Part shown: piece by piece, positions 19,474-29,474 of the stretch
Layout: each line of letters opens with the position of its first letter
How positions within the stretch are numbered: the first letter of the stretch is position 1
Assembly: GCA_956465555.1 (NCBI GenBank)
Contig: OY101122.1
Coordinates: 1,809,001 to 1,873,000 of the forward strand
DNA from: Nitzschia sp. pyKryTriq1
Taxonomy: Eukaryota; Bacillariophyta; Bacillariophyceae; Bacillariales; Bacillariaceae
Length of the DNA stretch: 64,000 bases
Direction of reading: 5' to 3'
Position numbers and translations under genes: made by a program
Notes under the pieces: generated by a model
What the model was told of the DNA's origin: nothing
Databases searched by the model: none
The model's input: the letters and a program-made list of their open reading frames with translations, nothing else

Positions 19474-22400
19474 ATGGCTTCAACTCTTCCACTGCTGCTT
19501 GCATTCCTGGTTCCAGTTGCATCGCTACGAGAACAAGGCGATGGTTGGAGTCTGTCATCAAAACAAGAGGTGGACAATATTTTCAATAAACAGAGCGACA
19601 ACAGAGCGACAACTGGGCAATCACTATTCGGAGACCGATACACAACTTCGTCGGATGTTCGCGACATCATCGCGCTTGGGAAAGATGCTGCTGCGATGAA
19701 CACAACCGAAGATTTCATCGAAACGGAGAATATTTATCGGAACGGAACAGCGAGTTTATATGGCACTCTAGCTTCTTTGAGTTTGACAACAACCGAAAAG
19801 ATGATGGAAGAACCTCTGTTGACAATTTATAGCCACTTTTTCAACACAAAGGGCCTGCAGAATGGGGAAGAGAATGGATACTACAAAGGCCAAAAATCGC
19901 AATTCTATGCCGATGCTATTATTTCAGATCTTTTCGATAGAGATGCCACTGGCGTACCGCAAGAGGCCACACTCGCCCTGCACATATGGATGGCAGCCGC
20001 TCATGAACTCAACAATGTTCTCATCGGCTGCAACTCGCACTACAATTCTACCGAAAGCGCGATCGCACTTGATCGGGCTGCCGCATTGTGGACGGGAGCA
20101 GAGGACAGGTTTTCATTATATCAGCTAGCACAGTCCTCAGGGGAGAAATTTGGTCAATTGACCGACGAGGCTCGGGTGAACACACAGATCGTGAACGGCT
20201 TTAATTCAATTCAACGCGATCTTTTGAGTGGCGGACTCTGCACCAGGAGTTCGGAGGCGAAGGGGTTGCACGATGAAGTCTATCGCATGATTGACCTTAT
20301 GACCGTACCCCTGATTCAGAATCTGATTCATTATGTGCTATCGAGAGAGAATGGTGAATTGGCTCACGTATATCTCTCGGCAGTCTTGCCCCATGTACTA
20401 GCCTGCGATCCAAACATGGCGAGTGCGCTTGACGTTGAAAGCTTTGACTCCATGGAGGCACACCAAGCTCTTGTATGGGTGAATACATTACAGAAAGCGT
20501 TCAGTTGTTTCCGACTGGAATGCGAAAATGTAGGGCTTTATGCACTTGATCCAAACTATCCAGCATGCCAGGATAGCTCAAATTTACTTTTCGCAGGTTA
20601 CGAGGCTTCCGTTTCTGATTCGGAGTCCTACAGCCGCATCGATCGTGATTTGCTCCGACTAGAAATCTTGCTAAGAGGAGGTGCTGACGGATCGGTTCTT
20701 GACCTGTATCGATATGGCCACTTTGCTACCTTTCCCCTCCAGAAGCTTGCAGTCAACGATGTCATACCAAGGACAGCGGGCTCACTTTTCGACCAATACC
20801 GTTTATTTTATGGAGAAGAAGAAGACAGTTTTGTCGACCAACAGGTAAAACGCGCACTTCTCCGTGAAGACGAATTTGAAGAATCCACAACAAATGAACT
20901 GGTCGAGGTTGTCATGGGTCTACTTTCCTACGAAACGTCCTTCCTTTCTGTCATGGCCGCCTTGGACAAGGCCGGAAATGAGTGTAAGGGACCCATTGCT
21001 GGGTTGAATATGACAACTATGAAATTTTGGGATGTCGGTGCGGCACTTTATGTTGGATCGATGGAAGGAGGCAGCAGAGGAGGTCAAACCGAAGGGCGAC
21101 TGCTCTTTGCAGCATCAAAGAGGCTATGTCCCTTGTTTGACACCTGCTTTGAAGATAATTCAAGGATCAACAATCTCATTCTAGAAGCATTCACCCTCGG
21201 AAAGAGCTATCTATTGCAAGGACAGTGCTCTGCATTGACAAATCTCATTCAAGATCTTATTTTTCCTGCTCTTCAGAGCTTGCTTATCGAAGGGGCTCTG
21301 GCGTATGGTGCCGCTTCTGCCTTTGGTGATCCAAACTTGGATGGTGCCAGGTATGGCAGGGGTCATGCATTTGCCAGAGCTATTCTACCGCAACTCCACG
21401 AAGCGAACAATGAAACCAGCACAGTCGTGGAAAGTCTTCTGCTTTTGCCCTACATACGAGACCTTACCGTCGAAAACTTCTATGAAGCCATGGATGCCCT
21501 GCGTTCTGCCTTGCCTGAAATGGCTACCGACTGCCAAAGCGTGGGGACTCTACAAGCACCGATGCTGACTCTATGTGAACCGATTGGACAACAACTTTCG
21601 TCGAGTCAAATTTCGTTCGGAAGATATGTTTTCTCGAACGAAGAAAATGCAGATCAGGTTGCTTCTATTGCACTAGATGTTCGGGATATGGCGCGGGCGG
21701 TTTCGATCGACGAGGCTCAGCAAATATACACAGAGGGGCGCAATGCTTTTCTGGCAAGCCCCTTACGTACAAACATCAAAGTCAGCCTAGCGTCGTTCAG
21801 CCGTGATGCCGCAACCTTCATGTCGGAGGATCCACTTTTCAACATTTACAAATTTGCGTTTTACGAAGAAGAAGCTTTTGATACAGATCAAATGGGACCT
21901 TTCAGTTTTGCCGACGACCACGTTCAAAAGTTTTTTTCAACCTCAAACGATACCCATCTCGCCGTGGAATCAGCGGTAGTCTTGAATCTATGGATGATGA
22001 TTTCTCACCACCTCTACAATGCAGTTCGAGCATGCGGCGTTAAAGGAAACACGGTCTTTCATATCGATGCAGCTGTTGCTCTTTGGATTGGTAAAGAGCA
22101 GGGCGAAGGGTCTTTCTCGGAAGGATGGCTTATTTATTCAATGGCTCAAGCAGCTGCTAAAGGCTTCGGTCAAGAAGAAAAAGAGGCCCTGATCAATTCA
22201 CAGCTGATGGATGCATTCAACTCCTTGAAGAGTACCAGCAGTTCTTGTAAAAATGACGATGCTGCTCATCTGAAAGTTCGCTCTGAGGTTCACTCCACAA
22301 TACGGCTTCTTTCAGTGCCGTTAATGCAGCAACTCTTCATAGCGATTGCGTCAAACGATCAAGCAAAGGTATCGCTCTATGCAAGATCGGTGATTCCTCA

Positions 22401-24202
22401 ATGTGCTGGTTGTCACCCGCAGATACATTCAGAGCTCTCTGACTTTCTCATGGAAGGATTCTCGGCGGAAAGTATCGACGAGAAAGCAATCGAAAACATC
22501 TCTGTTTTCTTGCGGTGCATGGAGATGTCTTGTGAAGACTTTAGCTATACCAAAGTCGCACCCAATTCGCTGAAACAATTAGTCACCCGAGTATGCAATG
22601 CCCTGAGTGATGAGAACCAGACATCTTCACTGTTGTCATATCCGACTTTCCTATCAGCATCCCGAATCGATCTCGATATCCTTCAAATCGATATATTCAT
22701 GCGCACGAGAGCCTACGCTGCCGCCTTGGATTGGTACCAAAATGGTCACAATACACGATTGCGTGTGGCGAAAGAAGACGGCTCGTTGCTCACGCTTCAA
22801 CAGTTGGCTACCCTGCAATCAAAAGCCAGCGTAGAGCATTTGCAAGTGTTTGATGACTATCACGGCTCAAGCAATTATTCCGATGGACATGTTATGGAGG
22901 TTATTCACCAGGAAGGTCTCTACAGAAATGCTTCCCGGATCCAACTGGCTGCGGACGTGTCCACATCGTTGCAAGCTACGGTATCTTACCAAGGAATCAC
23001 CTGGAATCTTCAGCAAGCGGTTATTAGCTGCAAGAATGCAACTCAAGACTCTGCTGCTGGAAAATTGTGGACCACCGCAGTCGCACTATTCACTGGATCA
23101 ACCGGGCTTCATTCCAGTTCAGATCGGGGTAGCAGTTTTGCTTTCAACGGAATCGGTAGAAAACTCTGTGAAGATTTTGATAGCTGCACCCAGGACGGCG
23201 ACTCTCAGTCGAACCAGGCTCTAACAGAGGCCCTACACACGGGGTACTCCTTCATGGTTGACAAGAAGTGTGTGGATGCCGAGGACTTGATTCAGTCGAC
23301 TATCATTCCCCTCTTGCAAGTACCACTCATTCAAGGGACCCTGAAAGGCGCTGTCTTCCACAGCGACGAAGCAGCAAACCTAGATCTTGTGGAGGAGGAA
23401 TTTTCATCAGGATACATCATGGCGCAGACGCTCCTGCCGTTCGTTGCCGATGTCAATGATGAAAGCGCACAGACGATAGCCTCTACCTTTGGTTCACCTC
23501 TGGACTGGATTCCATCGCATGAGCAGACCGCAGCCATTTTTGTAGCGTTCCAAAATGCAATACCAGAAATGAGCATCGACTGCACCTTGTTGGGTAATTC
23601 GATCGACGAGCCAAGCCTTGCCGTCTGTCAAAAATCGACATTGCCAGTACCCGAGGAAACGTCCTCTGATGACGGGCTCTCGCCAGGAGCCATCAGTGGA
23701 ATTGTGTTGGTAATTTTGGCGATTGGCGTGATGGCATTCCTTCTGTATTGGAGGAAGAAGCACGGACTCGGAGGCCGTTCCAACAACCTCAGTGGTCTAC
23801 ACTTGAATGGGACTACATCCAAGAAGTCGTTGGACGATAATTCAGTCTCTTCGGAAAGTTACAAATCGAATGATAAGACGCATGATCGGCCGCCCTCATC
23901 CAACACCATGGAAACTCCTCCAGGCGACGCAGTACCACAGATGGAACGTTTGGGTTTCGATCCAGAGAGTATCGACATCTCGTACCGGGACAGCCCTACT
24001 GGCAGCTTGAGCTTTGGAAGTTTATCGCGCAAGGCAAGCCGTATGTTATCTCGAATCATGCAGTACGGTGATGATGTAACCACCAACGTGCTTCTAGAGG
24101 ACACTTCCTCCACCGATCGTCGCTCAACGTCACAAGAAGATGGACAAAAGCCCATCCTAAAAAGAGTGTCGTTCCTCGTTGATGACGATGGTGACATTAT
24201 TT

Positions 24203-24204
<2 letters not shown>
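19474..24204 (+). CDS. Giant FEA1/phytotransferrin-like surface protein, four lobes
   Basis: 1576 residues from the ATG at 19474, chosen because it begins a good signal peptide (MASTLPLLLAFLVPVASL); an upstream in-frame ATG at 19420 would bury it. Four lobes of about 330 residues follow, A1-B1-A2-B2. Each has a Trp/Gly box (LWTGAED, WDVGAALYVGSMEG, LWIGKEQGEG, LFTGSTG), conserved Cys pairs, and in three of four a VPL(I/M)Q helix. Layout and motifs resemble the algal low-iron-inducible FEA1 family and diatom phytotransferrins, which capture Fe(III) with carbonate at the cell surface; this is from memory, not a search. One transmembrane helix (about 1405-1426) precedes a 150-residue cytoplasmic tail rich in Ser and Asp. 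No intron, unlike the two paralogues at 36.8-51.2 kb. Confidence 0.7.

Positions 24205-24236
<32 letters not shown>
24204..24236. repeat. AC dinucleotide microsatellite
   Basis: A 33-base AC run that begins on the last base of the stop codon of the four-lobed receptor and forms the start of its 3' UTR. Confidence 0.95.
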
Positions 24237-24239
<3 letters not shown>

Positions 24240-25055
24240 ATATACTATAAATTCAATAGAAGATAGAAACATTGCATCCCAATACTATAGTATGGTGAAG
24301 CAGTTTGTCTATCTTGCCCATCGATGGTATTCGTAATACAATAGATGAGATCCGCCCTGCCACGATACAAGCTTAAGGCAAGGGTAATGAGGACCAGTCG
24401 GATTGCTCGTTAAGTTCCTTTGAGTCGATTCGTTCGTACGTCTCAACTCTCTCGGACACTGTAGACCGATGATCTAGTAGATGGTAGATGTAATTCGCTG
24501 GCCTACTACTATGTCCCTAGTCGATTTCGATTTGCGTAGCAAAGTCGTCCTCTTTCGGGAATACCCTTGGGTACATCTCCTTGCCTCATTCTTATCAAGG
24601 TGTGAAGGGATGGCGAGCGGGTTTTTAAAAGCTAAATAATCTAGAAATCCGAAGTTGCGGAAGTTGCGATATCGGTCGACGACTCGATGATCATCTTTGA
24701 GGTGATTCATCGGTCGTCTCTCTTCGGTATCGGTTCAAGTTGTGTTCGTTCGACTTCTTGTCTGTCCTTCGTCCGTTGGGGGTGTCCAGTCGTACAGTAC
24801 GTACAGGTAGGTATCTATAGGACAGGTAGCGTTCTCCACGCGCGGGGATGAAGTTCGAAAAGCTTCATCAACGGCGATGAACGACGAACGATGATGCCGG
24901 CCATGGCGAAGCGTCGGGTAATAAAGGGTCTGCTGCGTCTCAACATACGATAGGTGTACAGCACCATTGCTCGTATTCCATTCGTCTGTAGCGGCGCCCT
25001 CTTCATTCTTGCCTCTACTGTACTGTATAATATTGCACGCGTCTGCAACGTTCTC
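24237..25055. other. Intergenic region
   Basis: About 820 bp between two same-strand genes. No gene seen; a GTAC-rich patch lies at about 24793-24812, upstream of the HDDC2-like start. Confidence 0.4.
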
Positions 25056-25931
25056 ATGAACCTGGCATCTCCAAGGCTTTTGCTGCGTCGTCGTCGTCTT
25101 CTTCTTCTTCTTCTCCTTGTCCTTTTTCTCCCATCGACTATCACTGCTTCCTTTTGTGTCTCACCCATCATCACCAATATCAGAAGCAGCAGCAGCATGT
25201 CCAACAACTGTCAAGATGAAAAGAAAGAGTCATCGTCTCTAAACGCGGCAGCCGCCGATGCCAAGTCTGCCATTGATTTCTTAACGTTAGCACGCGGTCT
25301 CAAAACCACTCCGAGAACAGGTTGGATCCGCCAAGAGGCAGGGCCCCAAATTGAAAGCGTCGCCGATCATTCCTGGAGGATTGCCTTGATGAGTTTAGTG
25401 GCGTCCACTAGTAGTAGCAATGCTGGCGGTGGTGGTGGCGATGTGGATTCCAACAAGTGTCTCAAAATGGCACTGGTCCATGATTTGGCCGAAGCTCAAG
25501 TCGGAGATATTACTCCCCATTGTGGTGTCTCGGATGGGGACAAACATCAACAAGAATTGTCGGCCATGACGCAAATGACGAATCATTTGCAATCGACTTC
25601 TAGTTTTGGAGTGGCGGGCCAAGAAATTCTGGATTTGTGGAAGGAGTATGAAGAGGGAACGAGCTTGGAGGCCAAATTAGTCAAGGATATGGACAAATTG
25701 GAAATGACTTTGCAAGCCTTGGAGTATGAACAAGATGGAAAGAATAAAAAGTCGTTGGATGGGTTCTTTGATTCCACGCGAGACAAGTGGAGAACAGAAA
25801 TTGGAAAGGCGTGGGGAGAAGAAATTGAGGCGCGGCGACAACAACGAAAGATAGTAACGGAAGAATCGTCCCAATATGACAAAGGAGACGAGACGAAAGA
25901 CGAACCCGATGCAAAGAAACCAAAACTTTAG
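25056..25931 (+). CDS. HDDC2: HDDC2/YfbR-type HD-domain 5'-deoxynucleotidase
   Basis: 291 residues from the ATG at 25056. The HD domain starts at [19 protein letters not shown]; metal ligands are seen in [11 protein letters not shown] (His), [14 protein letters not shown] (His-Asp and the HDDC2-typical E.Q.GDI) and KDMDKLEM (Asp). Family members remove phosphate from dNMPs, feeding nucleotide salvage. The ATG gives an Arg-then-Leu-rich signal-like segment ending [10 protein letters not shown], close to an ASAF-type plastid cleavage site. A second ATG at 25198 ([10 protein letters not shown]) would give a cytosolic form of usual length for the family (about 244 residues), so dual targeting by alternative starts is possible. 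The acidic-basic C-terminus ends in DAKKPKL, nuclear-signal-like. Confidence 0.8.
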   Translation: MNLASPRLLLRRRRLLLLLLLVLFLPSTITASFCVSPIITNIRSSSSMSNNCQDEKKESSSLNAAAADAKSAIDFLTLARGLKTTPRTGWIRQEAGPQIESVADHSWRIALMSLVASTSSSNAGGGGGDVDSNKCLKMALVHDLAEAQVGDITPHCGVSDGDKHQQELSAMTQMTNHLQSTSSFGVAGQEILDLWKEYEEGTSLEAKLVKDMDKLEMTLQALEYEQDGKNKKSLDGFFDSTRDKWRTEIGKAWGEEIEARRQQRKIVTEESSQYDKGDETKDEPDAKKPKL

Positions 25932-25963
25932 TCTGCTGCTAATAGGTTCAAAGTAAGGATGAT

Positions 25964-25975
25964 GCTACCGGTAGC
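25964..25975. repeat. 12-bp palindrome of TACCGGTA type
   Basis: GCTACCGGTAGC, a perfect inverted repeat in the 65-bp gap between the convergent HDDC2-like and kinase genes. Confidence 0.8.
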
Positions 25976-25996
25976 GTGTCAGTAACCAACGGCTCC

Positions 25997-28681
25997 TTAG
26001 CGATGATGACTATCAGCATGCTTGTGGTCCGTTTTCTCCTTGTTCTTCTTGTCATCATGATGTTGTTTGTCATGATGCTTGCTGTCATGACGATGCTTGT
26101 CTTTATCTTTATCGACTGCTTTGTGAGCTTCCATCTTTGGCAATGGCGGTGCTTCTTGTAGCCCTCGATAGAGAATGGAAGCGACTTGAGCGGACGTGCC
26201 TCGTTTCTTTGGATCGACATGAAAACAAAGATCCATGGCATCACGAAAAGCCTTCGCCACGGGTTCTTTCCGGGATTTCCAGGGTTCCGTCAAGGTGGGT
26301 CGAATGCCTTTTCGGACCTCTTCTCGAATACCTGCCATGCGTTCCTTTTTCATTTTTCCTCGTGGAGAATGCGTTGTGAAAATATGATAGAGAACAGCCC
26401 CCAATGCGTAGACATCCACCTTTTCATCGATAAACTGGGTCGTAGTGGCATTGATATCCACTTCTTCGGGAGCTCTCCACCACGGTTCATGAAGTCGCGA
26501 TGGAAATCCACAAGAAGTAGTATTCGTCGTTGCATCGTCTTCCGCCATCATGTTATTCGATTCTTTGGGATACCGCAAAAATTCCGCAATATTGAAATCG
26601 TTGAGTTTGGGTTTCCCACCCGCCACAATGGCAATATTCCGAGGATTGATATCGTAATGTGCCATGGTCGGTCTTTTGTTTTGTGGTGGTGGATTCGCAA
26701 TGGCGGCAGTCACATTCCCTCCCCATTGTTCCCATGGCAATCCTGGTATTCCATAATGGACATGGTACAATCCAATCGACACACTCAACGCCAATCTCAA
26801 TTTGAGCAATAACACTCCATCTCCATCTTTTCCTCGCAATCGTCGATCCAATTGTTCCAATGCATTGACGCCTTCTTTGAATGCCGCCAATTCATTAATC
26901 GCCGATTGTCCACAGTATCCATAGACATTCATGATAAAGGGTGAAAAGGTCAAATGATCCATCGCCACTGCATCTCTTCGATGCAATTCATAATATTCAT
27001 CCAAAAATTCTCGTTCCAAACGCAACATTTTGATGACGACACTGGTAGTAGTGGTGGTAGTGGTGGTAGTAGTAGTAGTGGTTGCGGTGGTATCATTGCT
27101 ATTCTTCTTGACATCGGCAGAATCCAATCGCCAGGTCGATCGAAACCATCCTTGTCCCAAAAACCAAACGCCGCCATGTGTATTGATGGTATTCACCGGA
27201 TTCATATCGACTTCATGCAAGGTGTTGCAATTGGGATGGGCTTGGGTTTGCCATTCTTCGGCTGCCTCGCATTCATCAATCAATTCTTGTTCCTCTGGAT
27301 TTTCAAAATCCAACACATCTCCCTTGTCTTCATCGCCACCGGTGCCTCCTGTACCTCCTGTATCCTCACTGTTTGAATTGTTGTGGTATGGATCGGAATC
27401 GGACATAGCAATAGTACTGCTGTTGCCAAATAAGAAGAGATGTAGGTCAGTGGAATTCGTATTGGTATTGGTATTCGTATTGGTGTTGTTGTTGTTGTTG
27501 GTATGGTTGGTGCTGGTGCTGTAATTGGTTATCGGAGCAATCAAGGGTACATGCTCCTCCTCTTGCTCGTCTTCACGATCATTGGAATCGATGGGACCCA
27601 AGGGCAGCTTCAAGGTCAAAGAAGAGGCAGAAGCTGCAGTAGGCACACCATGGTTGCTGCTGCTGCTGGTGCTTGTTGTTGTTGTTATTATAGGATCATC
27701 CAATGCCACCACACGAGGTCTTGCCAGCAGGACCACTTTGGATTGTGACCGTAAATGCTGGAATTGTTGTTGTTCCCGTTCCCGTTCCTGCTGCTGTTGT
27801 TGAGTTTTGGTGTTGCTACTGCCACTCTGGCGTTGCCATCGTGTCCGCGTCTGCTTCTCATTGTTTTGAATGATAGAGGTTGTCATCATTGTTTTTCCAT
27901 GCGGTTGTTGTGCTTGTTTCGACAAAGGCAGCGGCTGATTTGCCAATTGTTCCAACAAATAATGATTATTGGGATTGTTGTTGTTGATGTTGTTGTTGTT
28001 GATTCTGGTAGCACTGTTGTGGTTGCTATTGTCTTGTTGAATCAGTAAAAAGGACGCCAAATAAAAGTAGGACAACAACGCCAGACCGATAGCAATGGTC
28101 AAATACGTCGTCACAACGACACGAGCACTTCGTTTGGTTGGTTTTCCACTTCCACTTCCACTTCCACTTCCACCTGTACCGAAATTGAATAGTCTGTAGA
28201 ATCGTCTACTACTACAACTACTACTTTTGGTAGGACTGGCATACAAGACACGTCGAGGTGATGCCGTGTGGTGGTTGGGAGGACTCAAAGCAGGCTTCCA
28301 CAATTTGGAAATTCCAGGACTTTCCCAAAAATGCTGATGATGCTGATGATTCGTGTGGTTGTTGTGATTATGGTTGTGATTGTTATTGGGAGGCGAGGAT
28401 GCTCTAATGTTGTTGTTGTTGTTGTTGTTGCCGAGATGATGGTGAGGAATGCGTCGATGCGGAGTCTGATGAGACGATGACGACGATGTCGACAATGTCA
28501 TGATGGAGGGAATCTGTGAATGAGTGTTGCTTAGACTGCCACTCATGCTGTGTTTGGAAGGAGACGACAAGGCTGGGTGATCACCATCGCTATCATCACC
28601 ATCTTTGTGATGATGATGATGATGATGATGCAGCGGCATGGTCAACACCGTTGGAGAGCAAGAGGAGATTTCCTTGTCCAT
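25997..28681 (-). CDS. Membrane-anchored protein kinase-like protein with DFN in place of DFG
   Basis: 894 residues. The first 180 residues are low complexity (His, Asn, Ser). One hydrophobic segment (about 188-212, TTYLTIAIGLALLSYFYLASFLL) follows a basic patch, suggesting a type II anchor. A long Asn/Thr/Gln-rich stem leads to a kinase domain at about 505-830. Visible elements: the glycine loop as LGQGWFRST (third Gly lost), the Lys in VVIKML, the catalytic loop HYDINPRN (Tyr for Arg of HRD), LNDFNIAEF where DFG becomes DFN, and WRAPEE. The key Lys, Asp, Asn and Asp remain, so catalysis is possible but atypical. With a type II orientation the kinase would sit in the secretory lumen or outside the cell, recalling secretory-pathway kinases. 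The C-terminus is a His/Lys/Asp-rich tail. Confidence 0.7.
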   Translation of the reverse strand: MDKEISSCSPTVLTMPLHHHHHHHHKDGDDSDGDHPALSSPSKHSMSGSLSNTHSQIPSIMTLSTSSSSSHQTPHRRIPHHHLGNNNNNNNIRASSPPNNNHNHNHNNHTNHQHHQHFWESPGISKLWKPALSPPNHHTASPRRVLYASPTKSSSCSSRRFYRLFNFGTGGSGSGSGSGKPTKRSARVVVTTYLTIAIGLALLSYFYLASFLLIQQDNSNHNSATRINNNNINNNNPNNHYLLEQLANQPLPLSKQAQQPHGKTMMTTSIIQNNEKQTRTRWQRQSGSSNTKTQQQQQEREREQQQFQHLRSQSKVVLLARPRVVALDDPIITTTTSTSSSSNHGVPTAASASSLTLKLPLGPIDSNDREDEQEEEHVPLIAPITNYSTSTNHTNNNNNTNTNTNTNTNSTDLHLFLFGNSSTIAMSDSDPYHNNSNSEDTGGTGGTGGDEDKGDVLDFENPEEQELIDECEAAEEWQTQAHPNCNTLHEVDMNPVNTINTHGGVWFLGQGWFRSTWRLDSADVKKNSNDTTATTTTTTTTTTTTTSVVIKMLRLEREFLDEYYELHRRDAVAMDHLTFSPFIMNVYGYCGQSAINELAAFKEGVNALEQLDRRLRGKDGDGVLLLKLRLALSVSIGLYHVHYGIPGLPWEQWGGNVTAAIANPPPQNKRPTMAHYDINPRNIAIVAGGKPKLNDFNIAEFLRYPKESNNMMAEDDATTNTTSCGFPSRLHEPWWRAPEEVDINATTTQFIDEKVDVYALGAVLYHIFTTHSPRGKMKKERMAGIREEVRKGIRPTLTEPWKSRKEPVAKAFRDAMDLCFHVDPKKRGTSAQVASILYRGLQEAPPLPKMEAHKAVDKDKDKHRHDSKHHDKQHHDDKKNKEKTDHKHADSHHR

Positions 28682-29474
28682 GCGAGTAGTTTTATTTGGT
28701 TGCTATTGTTTTATTGTTTTATTGTCAGTGTTGATGTTGATGTTGAGGTATTGAGTGGAAAGCACAAAGCACATCCATTCCAGTCAAGTTCCGGGTAGTC
28801 TAGAGCTAGTAATAGTAGAAAACTCTCAAACAACGTCGTGGTTCGTTAGGTTCTCATGTTATGGTAGTCTGGTTGTTGTGCTCGTCGTCGCGTCGTCGTT
28901 GTGGGTCGTGGGCCTGCTAGCTTTTGCTTGTTCGGTTCTTGTCATTTTGGCGCAGGCCCAACGGGAGCGTGGCCGGCCGTCCACAACATACTGTACACAA
29001 TAATTAATTTGATACACTGAAATATGTATGATATACAGATCTGAATATATCTATGCGCATCCTTTTTGGAATGCCGCGCGCGGGTACTGGGTGTAATCGA
29101 TTCGTTCGATTCGACTCGAAAATGCGCGCCAAAAATTCAACCTGAAATTCAACCGACGGCGATTGAAGTAGAAAGTCAACCAACGGTTTGCAATGGTCCA
29201 CTCAACGTACAGTCCCTGGTACCAGGTAACGGTACGTGTACAGTTACTGCACGGCTACGTATGCTGGCGGGAGCGAGACGCAAAAAGATTCCCTTTCAGC
29301 CAGCGCTATGTAGCGTCGGCGGCATTTTTTTGTTTTGTGCTGGCTTGTTTGCTTCTTACCACCTGTCATCACACTCTTCACTCTATTCATTCATTCCTAC
29401 CCGCACAGCGTACCGTACTCGCTCATCATCATCATCACCACCACACCAATCTCAGCAATATTTCATCGTACAAT
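28682..29474. other. Divergent intergenic region
   Basis: About 790 bp between the kinase and the HIRAN-SNF2 gene, likely carrying both promoters. The HIRAN side contains a GGTACC-rich stretch (29218-29240). No gene seen; the frame upstream of 29475 is open but has no HIRAN-family similarity. Confidence 0.45.

Noticed and set aside
27030-28048. Long Val/Leu-rich plus-strand frames that look like membrane proteins
   Set aside because: They are the complement of Asn/Thr/Gln codon runs in the kinase gene; no start context or family match.
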